From positions 1-14,907 of the forward strand of contig DASXEX010000051.1 in the NCBI GenBank assembly GCA_036489905.1: a stretch of 14,907 nt of DNA, in the 5' to 3' direction. Under the pieces are notes generated by a model, which saw only the letters and a program-made list of their open reading frames with translations, was not told where the DNA came from and made no database searches. Each line of letters opens with the position of its first letter. Position 1 is the first letter of the stretch. Position numbers and translations under genes: made by a program. Below, in pieces: positions 13,236 to 14,907 of this stretch. The DNA is from JAICLK01 sp036489905. GTDB taxonomy: Bacteria > Patescibacteriota > Saccharimonadia > Saccharimonadales > UBA4665.

Positions 13236-14224
13236 AAAAGTTCTCTGTACAGTGCGTACAAATAACTGTGCAGCACGCCGACTGCCAGAACGCTCAACAC
13301 AAAGAACGACAACGTGGCGAGCGGCGCGACAAACAGCGCAAACGGAATGACGATGACGGCCACAATGACAATGAGTGCAAGCGGCAAAAAGAGCAGCTTG
13401 CGCAAAACAATCCAGCGGCGGAAACGCACGAGCTGGCGGGCGCTCTTCAGTGCTTTCATCGGCGCCATATCCGGCAGCGTTACGATGTACAGCGCCAATA
13501 TCGACGCGCAAAGCATGTACAAACTCCAGGCAGCCAGCGCGAGAAATATTGCCAGCGCGACTATCTGCTCAAAAACCCCAACCGTAATACCGCCGCCCAC
13601 CATCGTACCGTACAGCACGCCGCCAATCGCGATCGGCAACAGCTGCAAGCCAATCACAAGCAGGATCAGAATGAACGGCACAACCGGGTACACACCGCTG
13701 TAAAATGCATCACGGATGCGCACAACGTGGCCGGCGTAAACTTGCCGCAGCGCCCAAATGAACGCAACGCTGATAAGCAAAAGCAGCATGGTTTGGTATG
13801 CACCCCCATTAGCATTCGAGCTGCTGTCCGAGCCTATCAAAGAACTGAACAGCGTGAAACCAACCGAGAGATTGCTCAAACCTCCGTGCGCCGCCTGCTC
13901 AAGCGTGTTTTTTGACTGCTGCAAACTGCCGGCACCAGCCACACCGACCAGCAAGACGTTGAGCAGCGCGTACACAAGCAGCACACCGCCGAACAGTTTC
14001 CAATGCTGCCCGAGCAGCTTGCACGCCCGGCCAAGCAGCTTATAAGCTGCAGGCAATTTGGTATAGCCTGATTTTGCGGCTTGCCTTTCTGCTTCCGTGA
14101 CGCGCTGCCGCCGTTCGAATAATTTTTTCTTGGGTTCATCCGCAACCGCAACCGGCTGCGTTTTCTTTGTAGCCGTGGTCCGCTTCGGCTTACCCTGAGC
14201 TTTCTTGGTTTTAGCTTGCGCCAT
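13232..14224 (-). CDS. multi-pass membrane protein with Lys-rich N-terminus, first gene of ligA operon
   Basis: From ATG 14224 this is a 330-residue protein I cannot assign. The first 65 residues are Lys/Arg/Gln-rich and likely cytoplasmic (KTKKAQGKPKRTT, then KKKLFERRQR). About six membrane spans follow (roughly 80-100, 145-165, 183-210, 222-250, 275-300 and 300-325). A Ser/Asn/Gly-rich loop of about 45 residues lies between spans 1 and 2. The pattern resembles DUF975/GlpM-like integral proteins of small-genome bacteria, but no motif is decisive. ATG 14224 is preferred to 14236 and 14233 because these overlap or touch the extended -10 box TGCTAAAAT. The stop overlaps the ligA start by 4 bases, so it leads the ligA operon. 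Confidence 0.8.
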   Translation of the reverse strand: MAQAKTKKAQGKPKRTTATKKTQPVAVADEPKKKLFERRQRVTEAERQAAKSGYTKLPAAYKLLGRACKLLGQHWKLFGGVLLVYALLNVLLVGVAGAGSLQQSKNTLEQAAHGGLSNLSVGFTLFSSLIGSDSSSNANGGAYQTMLLLLISVAFIWALRQVYAGHVVRIRDAFYSGVYPVVPFILILLVIGLQLLPIAIGGVLYGTMVGGGITVGVFEQIVALAIFLALAAWSLYMLCASILALYIVTLPDMAPMKALKSARQLVRFRRWIVLRKLLFLPLALIVIVAVIVIPFALFVAPLATLSFFVLSVLAVGVLHSYLYALYRELL

Positions 14225-14234
14225 ATTACTCATC

Positions 14235-14243
14235 ATTTTAGCA
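14235..14243 (-). promoter_or_regulatory. extended -10 promoter of the ligA operon
   Basis: TGCTAAAAT, an extended -10 element, ends 10 nt before ATG 14224. No -35 box is evident, which is acceptable for extended -10 promoters. The implied leader is 0-4 nt. Confidence 0.55.
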
Positions 14244-14296
14244 GACCTTCGACTACTTACGGCCGAAACCCGACCTCGGCTCTATCTGCCGCGGCT

Positions 14297-14886
14297 TTAT
14301 TCTTCCGTCGCCTCCAAGAGTGTATTAATAAGTCGGCTAGAAATCTGCAGGAACCGTGCCAAATGTTCACTCTCAGGTACCGAACTGCTACTTCGCATCT
14401 CGTTAGCGAAAAACGTGCCGCTGCAGTCCGGCCGTGTTCTATCCACTGCTACCGCACTAATAACATCAGGGCCTGGAATCGTCAGATATGTACCACCGCC
14501 AACAGGCCTATACACTAACCCTACCGAGCCGCTAGCATCGGTATAGGAATGAGCGCGAAACCTGCCAACGGAAAGATGTCTCTGGCGTGATACCTGAGGA
14601 TTTTGCCACCCATAGTTGTTGACGACACTGGCTATTGCTAGAGGCACAGCAGCCGTGTCGTACTCGGTGGCCGATAGAAAATCTTCAAATTGAGGATAAT
14701 GGCCTTCTCTTGTAAACCACCCCGCGAGTCCGATATATCCCTAGAGCTCACCGCCATTAACTTAAGCCCCACCCCCCGAGCCTCATATAACAATCTTCCG
14801 TTTCCGCTTGTAGAAGTCCAGTACCTTGTTATCCGGATGCCGTTTTCTGGGAGGATTGCGGTCTTTCCGGATGAGGGTGGGGCTGG
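14297..14886 (-). pseudogene. frame-broken gene of unknown function (or sequence error)
   Basis: The downstream part, GTG 14647 to TAA 14297, reads as a natural protein (YGWQNPQVSRQRHLSVGRF, GGGTYLTIPGPD, CSGTFFANEM) and stays protein-like above the GTG (GWFTREGHYPQFEDFLSA) until a TAG near 14742. The upstream part, about 14886-14720, reads naturally in the neighbouring frame (GIRITRYWTSTSGNGRLLY, RGVGLKLMAVSSRDI). One extra G in the run of four at 14720-14723 would join them as SRDISDSRGWFTREGHYP. That gives a soluble protein of at least 195 residues whose function I do not recognise. A plus-strand frame (14699-14905, 68 codons) covers the upstream part and cannot be fully excluded. The real start is not identified; the gene may continue past the right edge. 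Confidence 0.5.
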
Positions 14887-14907
14887 TCAGGAAGAGGTTG
14901 GTTAATT
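14783..14907 (-). CDS. possible C-terminal fragment of a gene entering from the right edge
   Basis: A frame open from the right edge ends at TGA 14783-14785 and has a basic tail (KVLDFYKRKRKIVI). It lies over the upstream part of the frame-broken gene in another frame, so at most one of the two is real. Too short to identify. Confidence 0.2.
   Translation of the reverse strand, partial: LTNLFLTSPTLIRKDRNPPRKRHPDNKVLDFYKRKRKIVI

Noticed and set aside
13236..13511. 92-codon N-terminal extension of ligA
   Set aside because: It overlaps the end of the upstream membrane protein in another frame, is Cys/His/Arg-rich by shadowing, and family members start at the MSKTTKQ position with an ATGA overlap.

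Overview
This window looks like chromosomal DNA from a small-genome bacterium. Candidatus Saccharibacteria (TM7, Patescibacteria/CPR) is my best guess, from a membrane-anchored MurF-like ligase, an unusual NAD-dependent DNA ligase, very tight ATGA-overlap operons and promoters placed so close to start codons that the mRNAs should be leaderless. No ribosomal marker gene is present, so the assignment is an inference. Almost all genes are on the minus strand; only the sigma-factor pair (6808-8321) is on the plus strand.

Layout from left to right. 1-1822 (-): an alpha/beta hydrolase overlapping a MurF-like peptidoglycan ligase that runs off the left edge. 1968-2846 (-): a SAM methyltransferase with its own promoter. 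2955-5354 (-): a three-gene ABC-2 export operon (ATPase, permease, single-pass membrane protein). 5387-6424 (-): one alpha/beta hydrolase-like gene cut in two by an in-frame TAG, with a palindrome over its promoter. 6528-6604 (-): tRNA-Ala(GGC), preceded by a structured leader. 6808-8321 (+): an ECF sigma factor and a membrane-anchored partner, closed by a strong intrinsic terminator. 8532-8879 (-): a small XRE-type regulator. 8953-9855 (-): an endonuclease/exonuclease/phosphatase-fold protein. 9889-14224 (-): a compact operon of membrane protein, ligA, an unknown 161-residue protein, a DUF1653 protein and an ITPA/RdgB-type nucleotide pyrophosphatase. 14297-14907 (-): a frame-broken gene.

The 9889-14224 operon groups genome-maintenance functions: NAD-dependent ligation of nicks and removal of non-canonical purine nucleotides. 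The ECF sigma pair and the ABC-2 exporter suggest envelope or stress signalling. The left edge belongs to cell-wall synthesis.

The most notable signals are: a LigA that has lost all four zinc-finger cysteines and has changed NAD-pocket residues; a repeated pattern of -10 boxes 8-11 nt before ATG codons; an ITPA-like enzyme whose well-formed ribosome site and ATG are out of frame with the enzyme; and several broken frames, two of them at homopolymer runs, which may be sequence errors, decay or slippage. I found no CRISPR array, no transposase and no clear prophage.
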